A stretch of DNA of 32,282 bases. It comes from JACRCE01 sp038043305 (lineage in GTDB: Bacteria > Desulfobacterota > GWC2-55-46). Position 1 is the first letter of the stretch. Each line of letters opens with the position of its first letter. The notes beneath the pieces were generated by a model. The model searched no databases. It worked only from the letters and a program-made list of their open reading frames with translations, and was not told the origin of the DNA. The position numbers were made by a program, and so were the translations under genes. Shown here one piece after another: positions 1-7,413 of this stretch. Location of the stretch: assembly GCA_038043305.1 (NCBI GenBank), contig JBBTCG010000162.1, forward strand, positions 1 through 32,282, given 5' to 3'.

Positions 1-84
1 GCGCCTAATTCCTCACTCCTCGACGCCTTGCATCTGGAACTTTTTGAGCGGCCTGAATAAATTTTGGGTTTTTCCGCACGTCTT

Positions 85-101
85 GGCCGCCTCAGGCGGC
101 C
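85..101. repeat. GC-rich hairpin over the rpmF stop codon
   Basis: GGCCGCC (85-91) and GGCGGCC (95-101) form a perfect 7-bp stem whose 3-base loop is the rpmF stop codon on the minus strand. No T-run follows on the minus strand, so this is not a classic intrinsic terminator. The 84 bases beyond it, to the window edge, contain no gene I can support. Confidence 0.5.
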
Positions 102-277
102 TCTTCCTTCTTTATCACGGTCCTGCCCCTGTAGGTTCCGCAGGCCGGACAGACGTGGTGCGGCTGCTTAGGCTCCCCGCATTGCGGGCATTTGGATATT
201 GCCGGCGGCGTAAGGGCGTCGTGGCTTCTCCTCTGCATCCTCTTGCATCTTGAGTGTCTCTTCTTTGGATTCGGCAT
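92..277 (-). CDS. rpmF: 50S ribosomal protein L32
   Basis: 61 aa, normal length for bL32, a small structural protein of the large ribosomal subunit. The N-terminus MPNPKKRHSR is the family signature. Two CxxC pairs (CPQCG and CPACG) form the zinc-ribbon found in the Cys-containing L32 type. An AGGGG Shine-Dalgarno lies about 7 bases before the ATG. It lies 44 bases downstream of the DUF177/YceD gene on the same strand; DUF177-rpmF is a widely conserved pair, often followed by plsX and fatty-acid genes, which would lie beyond the window start. Identification is firm from sequence alone. Confidence 0.97.
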   Translation of the reverse strand: MPNPKKRHSRCKRMQRRSHDALTPPAISKCPQCGEPKQPHHVCPACGTYRGRTVIKKEEAA

Positions 278-321
278 TTTGTTATCCCCTCTTTTTTCGG
301 CTTTTGCCGAGTGATTAAGCG

Positions 322-870
322 CTACTTTACCTTGAAGCCTTTGAGTCCGGCGAAACTTGAATCCGTCCCCCGATTAAAACCTTCGGGGGCAGGCTTATGC
401 CCGCCGGCGCATCCGCACGCGCCCTCGTTCAAATCCGCGCCGCAACTCGGACAAAGGCCATTGCACTCCTCGCGGCACAGCGGCTTCATCGGCGCTTCAA
501 GCGTAAGCTGTCCAAGAAGCATCTCGGTTGTGTCTATCTCGTTAGAGGAGAGTACGTTCACGTCAAAGTCGGCCTTTGTAAGCTCCTTTTCCTTCTCGGT
601 CTGCCGCGTGCGAGTGTAAAAAAGCGAAAAGGCTGAGTCAACCGGATACGCGAACTCTTTAAGGCATCTTGAGCATACAAAGCCGAGCGCGGCCTTTAAC
701 TCTCCGCTGACCTGCACCTCGGCGCCTGTCCTCGACATCTCAAAGTGCGCCTCCACCGGCGCACTCAACGTAAAGTCGAGCTTTCCCGCAATGGCGATAA
801 GTTCGGCGGCTGAGACGCTTACGTCAACGAACAGCCCTGCCTCCGGTATGTCTTCAATGTCAATCTTCAT
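322..870 (-). CDS. yceD: DUF177/YceD family protein with a repeat-derived insertion
   Basis: 182 aa. The family (PF02620) is encoded next to rpmF in most bacteria; its plant and bacterial members have been linked to 23S rRNA accumulation, but a biochemical role is not settled. Visible signatures are CSRCLKEF in the middle, then CREECNGLCPSCGADLNEGACGC, written here as CREECNGLCPSCG followed by ADLNEGACGC. Family members usually go from the last Cys pair almost directly to a D-P-R-F-x-x-L-like tail. Here about 12 extra residues (GHKPAPEGFNRG) intervene before TDSSFAGLKGFKVK. The DNA for these extra residues is a perfect hairpin (367-389) that matches a repeat present elsewhere in the window (see findings). 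No clear Shine-Dalgarno precedes the ATG. Confidence 0.88.
   Translation of the reverse strand: MKIDIEDIPEAGLFVDVSVSAAELIAIAGKLDFTLSAPVEAHFEMSRTGAEVQVSGELKAALGFVCSRCLKEFAYPVDSAFSLFYTRTRQTEKEKELTKADFDVNVLSSNEIDTTEMLLGQLTLEAPMKPLCREECNGLCPSCGADLNEGACGCAGGHKPAPEGFNRGTDSSFAGLKGFKVK
367..400. repeat. Hairpin repeat module inside the DUF177 coding region
   Basis: CCCCCGA and TCGGGGG arms surround a 9-base loop, followed by GCAGGCTTAT. The same order (CCCCCGATTAAAAC, a TTCG-type right arm, GCAGGCTTAT) occurs in the 89-bp repeats at 26928-27016 and 28381-28469, there with an extra nested hairpin. It lies in the coding region without breaking the frame. Confidence 0.7.
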
Positions 871-935
871 CAGGCAAGCCTTATAAAAAGACTTTTAAGT
901 ATACTTGATAGGCTTGAGGGATGTCAATAGATTTG

Positions 936-951
936 AGTCGGATGTCCGACT
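936..951. repeat. Short palindrome downstream of the Sco-like gene
   Basis: AGTCGGA and TCCGACT form a 7-bp stem with a 2-base centre, 40 bases past the stop of the Sco-like gene. No T-run follows on the minus strand, so termination is only a possibility. Confidence 0.35.
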
Positions 952-990
952 GGAGCTTAACGGCGGGCGAATCGCGCGGCCAAAAAACGG

Positions 991-1536
991 TCACAAGAGC
1001 TTCGTTATATCTTTCATCATCTTTTCAACAGGTGTATCAAGGTCTTCGTATATTGCCTTGACGTCGCCCTTCCGGTCAATGAGCTTCACGACAACCTTGT
1101 GGCGGCGCGTGCCGTCCGGGTCGGTCTTCCACTCAACGCCGTGTTTTTTGCCGATCCTTTCGGCCACGGAAGGTTTTGCCGTCAGAAAAAGCCATCCGCG
1201 CGAGTCGGCCTTCATCTTGCGGGCATATTCCTTGAGCACGGCTTGACTATCTTTATCAGGGTCAATTGATACGCTCAGAAGATACAGGTCCTTGCCGAAT
1301 ACGTCCTTCATAAGGAGTTGAAGCCTTAGAAACTGCAAGGCCATCTGTTCGCAGCCCCTGTTAGGACAGGATGTGTAAACGAAGTTCATCAGCACGACCT
1401 TGCCCTTGAAATCATCAAGCCTTACCTCCTTGCCCAACTGATTGATAAACACATCTTCCTCCCCTATGGAGGAAGAGCAACCCCAGAAGGACAACATCAG
1501 GGCAAGCAGGGATATGCCGCTTATTATTTTAGTCAT
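991..1536 (-). CDS. Sco1/SenC/PrrC-like thioredoxin-fold lipoprotein with CX4C motif
   Basis: 181 aa. Sco proteins are membrane-anchored thioredoxin-fold proteins that deliver copper to or reduce the CuA centre of cytochrome oxidase, or act as thiol-disulfide reductases. An N-terminal hydrophobic segment ends at Cys20 (FWGC), a probable lipidation site, so the protein is likely anchored in the periplasm. The core reads KGKVVLMNFVYTSCPNRGC, so the cysteines are Cys57 and Cys62; the usual Sco motif has three residues between them, here there are four. The conserved distal His is present (His146). The ATG at 1536 overlaps the preceding SUMF1-like gene by 8 bases (ATGACTAA); the reading frame is open further upstream, but that part is out of context for a signal peptide. 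It is the last gene of the cytochrome operon. Confidence 0.82.
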   Translation of the reverse strand: MTKIISGISLLALMLSFWGCSSSIGEEDVFINQLGKEVRLDDFKGKVVLMNFVYTSCPNRGCEQMALQFLRLQLLMKDVFGKDLYLLSVSIDPDKDSQAVLKEYARKMKADSRGWLFLTAKPSVAERIGKKHGVEWKTDPDGTRRHKVVVKLIDRKGDVKAIYEDLDTPVEKMMKDITKLL

Positions 1537-2326
1537 CCTTGACACAGCGCGCTCCTGCAAAACACTGGTACGATTCATCTGGCGGCAGGGGGTACCTCTC
1601 ATTTGTCCTTGCGAGCTCTCCGTAGGAGTTCCAGCCCCCCCCTCTTATGACTTTATGTGTCTCTCCAAAGATATCCCTTTGCAACGTACTCCCCTGATAA
1701 GGTTTGTACCAATCAGCCGTCCATTCCCAGATATTGCCGGCCATGTCCATGACACCGTAAGGACTCGCCCCCTCGGGTAAACTGCCCACGGGAACCCTTT
1801 CTCTGTTCCAATCCTTGGTGTTCGCTTTTTTCATATCATAGACATCACCCCAGGGGTATATCCTTCCGTCCGTGCCCCTTGCGGCCTTCTCCCATTCGGC
1901 CTCCGTTGGAAGTCTTTTCCCTGCCCACTTGCAATAGGCGTCAGCATCATACCAGTCAATATGCGCCACAGGTAAATACCCTTCGCCCTCAGGATAATTT
2001 CCATCCTTCCAGTCAAAGGGAGTCTTGTTCCCTGTGGTATCAACGAATTTCTTGTAAAGGTCAGTCGTCACCTCGTACTTATCGATGTAATAGCCCTTGA
2101 GGAAGACCTTCCTCTGAGGCAGTTCATCAAGGCCTACGTATATCCCCCTTTTTTCGTCATCCGGGTTACTGCCCATGATGAACTCCCCCTCCGGGACATA
2201 CACCATGCTATCAAAACGGGCCTGTTCCCGGTCCGGATTTATCCTGTCCTTGTATCCTGAAACACAGCCGGATAAAAAGATGACGAGAATTATTACGAGA
2301 CAGGATTTAAGTATGGTCTTAGTCAT
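1529..2326 (-). CDS. SUMF1/FGE-sulfatase-fold lipoprotein (second paralogue)
   Basis: 265 aa from the ATG at 2326; an alternative ATG at 2332 adds two residues. The hydrophobic N-terminus ends in LSGC, a good lipobox, so an exported lipoprotein is likely. The FGE-sulfatase domain (PF03781) fills the rest: VPEGEFIMGSN, YYIDKYEVT, the W-x-D-A-x-A-Y-C-x-W-x-G-K-R-L-P-T-E-A-E-W core, YPWGD, MDMAGNIWEW and VIRGGGW. True formylglycine-generating enzymes carry a catalytic Cys pair near the C-terminus; here the region has a CFAGARC spacing at the very end and lacks the upstream Cys context, so sulfatase activation is doubtful. Such domains often serve as binding or structural folds. The start overlaps the upstream paralogue by 8 bases, and its own end overlaps the Sco-like gene by 8 bases with the same ATGACTAA junction. 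Confidence 0.85.
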   Translation of the reverse strand: MTKTILKSCLVIILVIFLSGCVSGYKDRINPDREQARFDSMVYVPEGEFIMGSNPDDEKRGIYVGLDELPQRKVFLKGYYIDKYEVTTDLYKKFVDTTGNKTPFDWKDGNYPEGEGYLPVAHIDWYDADAYCKWAGKRLPTEAEWEKAARGTDGRIYPWGDVYDMKKANTKDWNRERVPVGSLPEGASPYGVMDMAGNIWEWTADWYKPYQGSTLQRDIFGETHKVIRGGGWNSYGELARTNERYPLPPDESYQCFAGARCVKDD

Positions 2327-3158
2327 TTCCATTTTTCCCTTCTGACATGGCACACCTGAAGCCTATGCTTCTATGTTTATAATCCGAAGGCTGTGCAATC
2401 CTGCTCATGGTATAGGCGTAAATGCCAGCGCTGCTCGTCCAGGCCCCTCCCCGCGTGACCCTGTACTTCTCGCCGTAATCCGGGTGTATTCGCTTGCTTC
2501 CCGGATAGGCCTTATACCAACTGTCTGTCCACTCAAAGACGTTCCCGGCCATATCCATAACGCCATAAGGGCTTGCACCATCAGGGAAGCTCCCCACAGG
2601 CATTGTCATCTTCACTCCAAAATCAACCGTATTTGCTTTAAATTTGTCAAATTTATTTCCCCATGGCCACAGGCGTCCGTCAGTTCCCCTCGCGGCCTTC
2701 TCCCATTCCTCTTCGGTAAGCAGCCTCTTTCCGACCCACCTGCAATAGGCATCCGCATCGTGCCAATCAACAAGCGCCACAGGATGGTCGTCGAGGTTCT
2801 CGTGGTATTTACCATCTTTCCAATTGTATATGGTATCATAACGCTCGTCAAAAGGGGCTTTACGGCCTGTGGCATCCACAAATTTTTTGTATCCCCTGTT
2901 TGTGACCTCATACTTATCAATATAATAGGCAGGTAGAAATACCTTCCTCTGCGGTGTTGTCCAGACAAGACCGAGAGGGTCGTCATCCTTCATTCCCATA
3001 ATAAACTCTCCCGCAGGTATAGGCGCCATCTCTTTTCGACCATTTCCGATTACGGGAGGCTCCCCTGCATTAAGAAGATACACAACTTCCTGTAACAACA
3101 AAAGCGAAGTAAAAAAGGCAGCAAAGATCAGATAGCGCCCTCTTTTTAAGCGCACCAT
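2319..3158 (-). CDS. SUMF1/FGE-sulfatase-fold membrane-anchored protein (first paralogue)
   Basis: 279 aa. One hydrophobic segment at residues about 9-30 makes a signal peptide or anchor, so the domain faces the periplasm. The FGE-sulfatase fold is complete: IPAGEFIMG (47-55), YYIDKYEVT, the A-Y-C-R-W-V-G-K-R-L core, WPWG, MDMAGNVFEWT, RGGAW and the terminal IGFRCAM. The catalytic Cys that pairs with the GFRC cysteine in true formylglycine-generating enzymes is missing, so oxidation of a sulfatase Cys is unlikely. No sulfatase gene is nearby. The ATG overlaps the stop of the cytochrome gene by 13 bases and has an excellent GGAGGTGG ribosome site 1-8 bases upstream inside the cytochrome gene. 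The neighbouring paralogue indicates a tandem duplication. Confidence 0.87.
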   Translation of the reverse strand: MVRLKRGRYLIFAAFFTSLLLLQEVVYLLNAGEPPVIGNGRKEMAPIPAGEFIMGMKDDDPLGLVWTTPQRKVFLPAYYIDKYEVTNRGYKKFVDATGRKAPFDERYDTIYNWKDGKYHENLDDHPVALVDWHDADAYCRWVGKRLLTEEEWEKAARGTDGRLWPWGNKFDKFKANTVDFGVKMTMPVGSFPDGASPYGVMDMAGNVFEWTDSWYKAYPGSKRIHPDYGEKYRVTRGGAWTSSAGIYAYTMSRIAQPSDYKHRSIGFRCAMSEGKNGND

Positions 3159-5272
3159 CCACCTCCACCGACACTACCGTAACGACAGGATGACATCGTC
3201 CTGCCGTGACATCTCAGGACGCAGGCGTGTTGATTCTCAGCGGGAATGAAGAACCATGCTGGTTTTGCATACGCGTCAGGAGTCACGTTCGGTGCGAAGT
3301 TAATAAGATGCGTATTACCATCCGGGGGGAATCCGAAACAGCAGGTTGCGCCATCGTAATACTGGGTATTGTTCGCCTCCACATTGCTGTGCGTATTGTT
3401 ATGGCACTCGTGGCAGGTGATAGGGATATTATCGGTCATGACTTGGCTCAGATGATAGTTATGGAAGCTACCTCCCCACTCATCGGGGGGGCCGCTCACA
3501 AAGAAGTTTGTCCAGGCGCCGCTCGCGCCGTTCGCGCTTATGAAGGGCAGGGGATTGTGGCATCGGAAGCAGAGCCTGTCTACAGTTACTGGAGTGACGC
3601 GGACGCTATTAGACGCCCCCGAACCTATCAGCGTGGGATAATTCGCCCTTAACAGCCTCTTCTTAGTCGAGCCATGAGGGCCTATCACGGGGGGGCCTGC
3701 ATACCCGGAGGGTTTGTCCGTTGACCGAAGGCTGGACTCGGTTATAGCACCACTACTGATCGTATCCCCATCGTTGCCATTGTGGCAGTCCGTGCAGTTG
3801 ATGGTAAGGTTCGACAAAGCCGCGGTGGGGTTGGTGCAGTCGAGGCTGAAGGCGGACGCGAGCTGGTTGCAGAGCTGTATAGACATGTTCCTGCCAGGTG
3901 ACGCCACAGGATGATAGGCCGTATTATTTACACCATAGTTTGTGCCCCCAGGGGCAAAGGGGGTATTGGGGTTAAACTCCTTCCTCTTGTTGCTGGCGCC
4001 CATCTGGGCGTTAAAACCCGCGCCATTCTCAACCCCCCTGTACCTGGTAGTAAGAGGCGCACATCCTGCTGTGCCGTCTGAAGCGCCGAGCGCCTTATAG
4101 GTCATTATGCAGTCAAAAGAGTTGCCGTGGCACTTGAGGCATATCTCAAAAATATAAGGCTGCCTCGCCGCGCCTATGGGCGCAGGATTCTGAACCGCGC
4201 CGTTAATGTCAACATACTTCATGCCCTTGACCCTGCCGCCGTCGCCGTCGCCTGGCGTGTTTGTCCCGACCTTAACGGCATGGGGGTTATGGCAGTCGTA
4301 ACACTCGACGTGCTTTGAGGTTATGGGCAGCGCCTCGCTTGCGACGTGCCTTCCGGCAAGCGCCGTGTCATCAACCGGATGTCCGCTCTGGTTGGCAACG
4401 AGCCTCTTGTTTATCTCGGTCTGTATGTCCCTTGTGGACGGGCCTCCCGCGTCATGGCATCTCTCGCAAAGGTTCTCCTCCCAACTGATAAGCTGTCTTG
4501 GTATCAGGTAGTCCGCGTTTACCGATGGGTTGCCGCTTGCAACCGTCTGCCGAGCCGCAGGAACGCCGCCTGAGCCGTCCGGCGAGGTCGTATCGTAAGC
4601 GCCTGCGGCATTCGGCGACTTTATGCCGTGCGGGGTATGGCAGTTAAGGCAGCTGCCAAGATTGCCGGAAGTAAGTCCGCTCCTGTTCCTTCTCGGCCAT
4701 ATCGGTGAGGCGGAACCATCGCCCGGCCAGTAAACGCTCCCGGCAGGAGGGCTATAGTGGCTTGACGACTGGTAAACGCCCTTGCCCTGATAAAAGCCCC
4801 ACCTGCCCATGCCAGTGAGGCTCCCTGAGCTAGAGATGTTGGACATGCTGTCATGGCAGTACCAGCAAAGCTCGGAGTATCCACCTGCCGGGGTCAAAGG
4901 ATATTTGAAGAGAAGATAGGGCTGTATGGGGGAGCTTATCGGTTGAGGCTCAGACTCGCCGAACATTGAATGTAACTCATGGCAATGGTTGCACTCGCCG
5001 GATTTATATGTGCCGGAGAGTGTTCCAACAGAGCTGTCGTGATAGGTTGCGCTGGCGCAGTTCCCGCCGTAATCAGTGCCAAGACCCCTGTTAACGCCTC
5101 CGGCACAGGGCGTCTCCCCGTCCGTTGTGCCGCCACCGTGCTTGGTATACGGGAATGCGCTGCCAGTGGCATCGGCGTTATCGCGCAGATAATAAAATGG
5201 CAGCGCCACAACCATAAACAGCACGACGCAATAACCGGATATTTTAAGGTTACGCAACATCTGAGACCCCAT
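3146..5272 (-). CDS. Exported multihaem cytochrome c (nine CXXCH plus one CX3CH)
   Basis: 708 aa, not a family I can name. Residues about 10-30 form a signal peptide or anchor. Haem-binding CXXCH motifs lie at Cys94, 136, 208, 269, 324, 378, 493, 568 and 620; a tenth site at Cys684 reads CVLRCH, a CX3CH spacing. Many further His residues could be distal ligands. Spacers are long and rich in Gly, Ser, Asn and Pro, as in extracellular or outer-surface cytochromes rather than compact c3-type ones. The last residues are GGGGWCA. A second in-frame ATG at 5260 is an alternative start; neither has a strong Shine-Dalgarno. It is the first gene of an overlapping operon with two SUMF1-fold proteins and a Sco-like protein. 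A role in periplasmic or extracellular electron transfer is inferred. Confidence 0.9.
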   Translation of the reverse strand: MGSQMLRNLKISGYCVVLFMVVALPFYYLRDNADATGSAFPYTKHGGGTTDGETPCAGGVNRGLGTDYGGNCASATYHDSSVGTLSGTYKSGECNHCHELHSMFGESEPQPISSPIQPYLLFKYPLTPAGGYSELCWYCHDSMSNISSSGSLTGMGRWGFYQGKGVYQSSSHYSPPAGSVYWPGDGSASPIWPRRNRSGLTSGNLGSCLNCHTPHGIKSPNAAGAYDTTSPDGSGGVPAARQTVASGNPSVNADYLIPRQLISWEENLCERCHDAGGPSTRDIQTEINKRLVANQSGHPVDDTALAGRHVASEALPITSKHVECYDCHNPHAVKVGTNTPGDGDGGRVKGMKYVDINGAVQNPAPIGAARQPYIFEICLKCHGNSFDCIMTYKALGASDGTAGCAPLTTRYRGVENGAGFNAQMGASNKRKEFNPNTPFAPGGTNYGVNNTAYHPVASPGRNMSIQLCNQLASAFSLDCTNPTAALSNLTINCTDCHNGNDGDTISSGAITESSLRSTDKPSGYAGPPVIGPHGSTKKRLLRANYPTLIGSGASNSVRVTPVTVDRLCFRCHNPLPFISANGASGAWTNFFVSGPPDEWGGSFHNYHLSQVMTDNIPITCHECHNNTHSNVEANNTQYYDGATCCFGFPPDGNTHLINFAPNVTPDAYAKPAWFFIPAENQHACVLRCHGRTMSSCRYGSVGGGGWCA

Positions 5273-5465
5273 TTACGCCGCTTCAAATTCCGACTGGCCT
5301 GTAAGTCCCCCAATAGACTTGTAACATACTCAACTTGACACATCAAGCCTATTCGTTGCATTGCTATTCACGATAAGCGATAATACGCTATGTGACTTCA
5401 TGCAACAGCTGTAAAAAGGCAACCGCTGATTATGACGATTACAATTGTTATATTTATTAAAGTCT

Positions 5466-5493
5466 ATTATACTTCACGCCATTCAGGCAACAA
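5466..5493 (-). promoter_or_regulatory. Candidate sigma70 promoter for the cytochrome operon
   Basis: On the minus strand a perfect TATAAT (5466-5471) lies 16 bases after TTGTTG (5488-5493). It would give a 5' leader of roughly 185 bases before the cytochrome ATG at 5272. The -35 match is weak. The surrounding 5273-5500 stretch is AT-rich and contains no gene I can support. Confidence 0.4.
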
Positions 5494-5500
5494 AAAAACA

Positions 5501-5529
5501 TTGACTATCTTTGGCGATTTTAATATTAT
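5501..5529 (+). promoter_or_regulatory. Promoter of the tRNA-Gln gene
   Basis: TTGACT (5501-5506), a 17-base spacer and TATTAT (5524-5529). Transcription would start near 5536, about 29 bases before the mature tRNA end. Position and spacing are both right for a sigma70-type promoter. Confidence 0.65.
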
Positions 5530-5564
5530 TACAGCCTGTTTGATTCTCGTTCCGTTGCGTCCAC

Positions 5565-5638
5565 TGGGGGATCGTCTAACGGCAGGACAACGGGTTCTGA
5601 ACCCGTTTATCTTGGTTCGAATCCAGGTCCCCCAGCCA
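5565..5638 (+). tRNA. tRNA-Gln (anticodon CUG)
   Basis: 74 bases including an encoded CCA (5636-5638). The acceptor stem TGGGGGA/TCCCCCA pairs fully (5565-5571 with 5628-5634), with G as discriminator base. The anticodon stem ACGGG/CCCGT encloses the loop TTCTGAA, with CTG at 5597-5599. The GGTTCGAATCC T-arm is standard. The U1-A72 end pair and CUG anticodon identify glutamine. Confidence 0.96.
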
Positions 5639-5690
5639 TTTTTTTCAAGCCATTCGCCTGAATCGGCCTTCCTCTGCAGGGGACATGCCA

Positions 5691-6521
5691 ATGAAGAAAC
5701 TCTCACTGATTGCAATGTTACTTGTCTTTACTGGTTGCGCGCCCACTCTCCCTGTGCGTGTTGTTCCCGATAAGGTCGAAGTCTTCGACTCTTATGAGAC
5801 CGGCCAAATAACAACCGCATACGTCGGAGAGCCGATTGTCCATTTCAGGGTCAATGTCTACAACTATCCGGGGTTTGAGGCTGTCAGAGACTTCTCGATA
5901 CCTATAGACTCCGGCATCTCGTTGTTTGCAGTAATGCCGGTCGTTGAAAAAGGCTCCCGATGGATAGCGTTACGCAAGACCACGGACGGGAACTTCCTGT
6001 GCACCCGCGTCAAGGAGCCTAAGCAGTGGTGGGTTGAAGGCGCGGCAGGACACAGGTGGAAGATCGGCCTGCTGGTCAACCCGTCAGGCGAGGCCATCGG
6101 CTCCACGCGCTGCGTCTACCATTCCGACACCGCCATCATAGATAAAGACACAAGCTGCGGGGCATTTATACCCGGCGGTTATATCAGAGACGCCGTCCGA
6201 ACGAACGAATGGCTAAGGCCTGAAAACTTCCTCGTGCCAATAAAGATACCCGTTGCCTCAGCGGCCTTTGGAATGGAGATTATCTACACCGGCAAGTCGA
6301 AAAACAGCGTGGGCTTCACATACAGGCAGACAGGGGAAAAAGACCTTGACCTGAACTATGACATGGATACATCCAACGTCATTGGCGTAAAGGGCATTGA
6401 CATCGAGATAATCGAGGCAACCAACACGCATATCAGGTTCATCATAAAAACCCCTGTTGCGAGACTCAGGGAACTGATGCAGGAGAAGGATGCTCAACAC
6501 AAAAACCACAGCGACATATAA
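5691..6521 (+). CDS. Predicted lipoprotein of unknown function
   Basis: 276 aa. I do not recognise the family. The N-terminus MKKLSLIAMLLVFTGC is a clear lipoprotein signal peptide with Cys at residue 16, so the protein is likely anchored in the periplasm. The ATG at 5691 is preferred over 5685 because the AGGGG ribosome site sits about 9 bases before it and because MKK begins a normal signal peptide. The rest is soluble, predicted mostly beta, with aromatic-rich stretches and two Cys pairs. It follows the tRNA gene by 52 bases and may share its promoter. No terminator is evident between them. Confidence 0.75.
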   Translation: MKKLSLIAMLLVFTGCAPTLPVRVVPDKVEVFDSYETGQITTAYVGEPIVHFRVNVYNYPGFEAVRDFSIPIDSGISLFAVMPVVEKGSRWIALRKTTDGNFLCTRVKEPKQWWVEGAAGHRWKIGLLVNPSGEAIGSTRCVYHSDTAIIDKDTSCGAFIPGGYIRDAVRTNEWLRPENFLVPIKIPVASAAFGMEIIYTGKSKNSVGFTYRQTGEKDLDLNYDMDTSNVIGVKGIDIEIIEATNTHIRFIIKTPVARLRELMQEKDAQHKNHSDI

Positions 6522-6601
6522 ACTTTACACGCTTGCCGTTGCGCTGTTTTTGTCTTATACGCACCGCCGCTTCTCAAACCGGACCGCTATCACAGGCGGT
6601 A

Positions 6602-6630
6602 TTGACACCCCTGCCCTAATGAGTTAAACT
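6602..6630 (+). promoter_or_regulatory. Promoter for the zinc-ribbon/receiver gene
   Basis: TTGACA (6602-6607), a 17-base spacer and TAAACT (6625-6630) in the 214-base spacer before the gene at 6736. The -35 is perfect and the -10 matches at four of six positions. The leader would be about 100 bases. The rest of 6522-6735 shows nothing else I can support. Confidence 0.5.
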
Positions 6631-6735
6631 GCAAAGCTGAATATAAAAACGTCGGCGCAGCACGTCTTGCGCGAAACGTATCAGCCTTAACGGCCAATGC
6701 CGCCGCCATCCAGCTAACTGACAGGCATCCGGTTC

Positions 6736-7413
6736 ATGTCCCAGACAACTACCATGACACAGAAAAAAGAGCCGCTTGAGATTGACTGCGCCGCCTGCGG
6801 CGCCAGATTCAGGCTATGGGTGCCTCCCAACATCATCCCTGAAGTCGCAAAAAACGGATTGAGGATAAGTTGCGTGCTGTGCGGGGCCAAATATCTGGCC
6901 AAAAAAACCCCAGACGGCTTTACTGTCGTTGCAGTCAAAGAGGCGGGCGTGGAAAAGACGCCAACTGCCGCTTCGAGCGAGGTCGCGGCAAAGATAAAGG
7001 CCCCGGTTCAGATAACCGACAGGATACTCATGATCGAAGACGACATAATCGCCAGGGCAATGGTCGAGAGCCAACTTTTCGACTCCGGCATCGAGGTGGT
7101 CATGGCCAAGAACAGCTCAGAGGCGCTCAGGGCGATAAAGAAACAAAAGTTCAGCCTTATCGTCTCCGATCTGCACCTTAAAAATCAGGCCGACCCGGAA
7201 GCTCAACTTGACGGAGAGGAACTGATCAAGAGGATAATCGATTCAGGCGTAGAACTCCCGGCCATAATCACCACCGGCAAGGACATCCTTGACGACATGA
7301 TAGCCGACCCCAAATGGTTTGACCTGCGCGTCAAGGGGTTCATTCAAAAGGGCAACCCGTTCTGGGTGGAGGAGTTGAAGCTCAAGATAAAAGAGGTGCT
7401 GTTCAAGGACTGA
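6736..7413 (+). CDS. Zinc-ribbon plus response-regulator receiver protein
   Basis: 225 aa. The N-terminus carries a zinc-ribbon-like set of two CxxC pairs (Cys18/Cys21 and Cys46/Cys49). After a linker rich in Ala, Lys and Val, a receiver (REC) domain begins at about residue 95: acidic pair Asp102-Asp103 in MIEDD, phosphoacceptor Asp145 in IVSDLHL, the Thr of ITTGKD, and the conserved Lys in FIQKGNPFW. No output domain follows, so it probably signals by contact with a partner. No histidine kinase lies nearby. An alternative ATG at 6754 exists; neither start has a strong Shine-Dalgarno. Confidence 0.85.
   Translation: MSQTTTMTQKKEPLEIDCAACGARFRLWVPPNIIPEVAKNGLRISCVLCGAKYLAKKTPDGFTVVAVKEAGVEKTPTAASSEVAAKIKAPVQITDRILMIEDDIIARAMVESQLFDSGIEVVMAKNSSEALRAIKKQKFSLIVSDLHLKNQADPEAQLDGEELIKRIIDSGVELPAIITTGKDILDDMIADPKWFDLRVKGFIQKGNPFWVEELKLKIKEVLFKD

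Noticed and set aside
1529..3158. True formylglycine-generating enzymes for a sulfatase
   Set aside because: The catalytic Cys pairing is missing and no sulfatase gene is in the window.
5467..5715. Open frame of 82 aa on the minus strand containing GWGTWIRTKINGFRTRC
   Set aside because: It is the reverse strand of the tRNA-Gln gene and its flanks, a well-known false protein.
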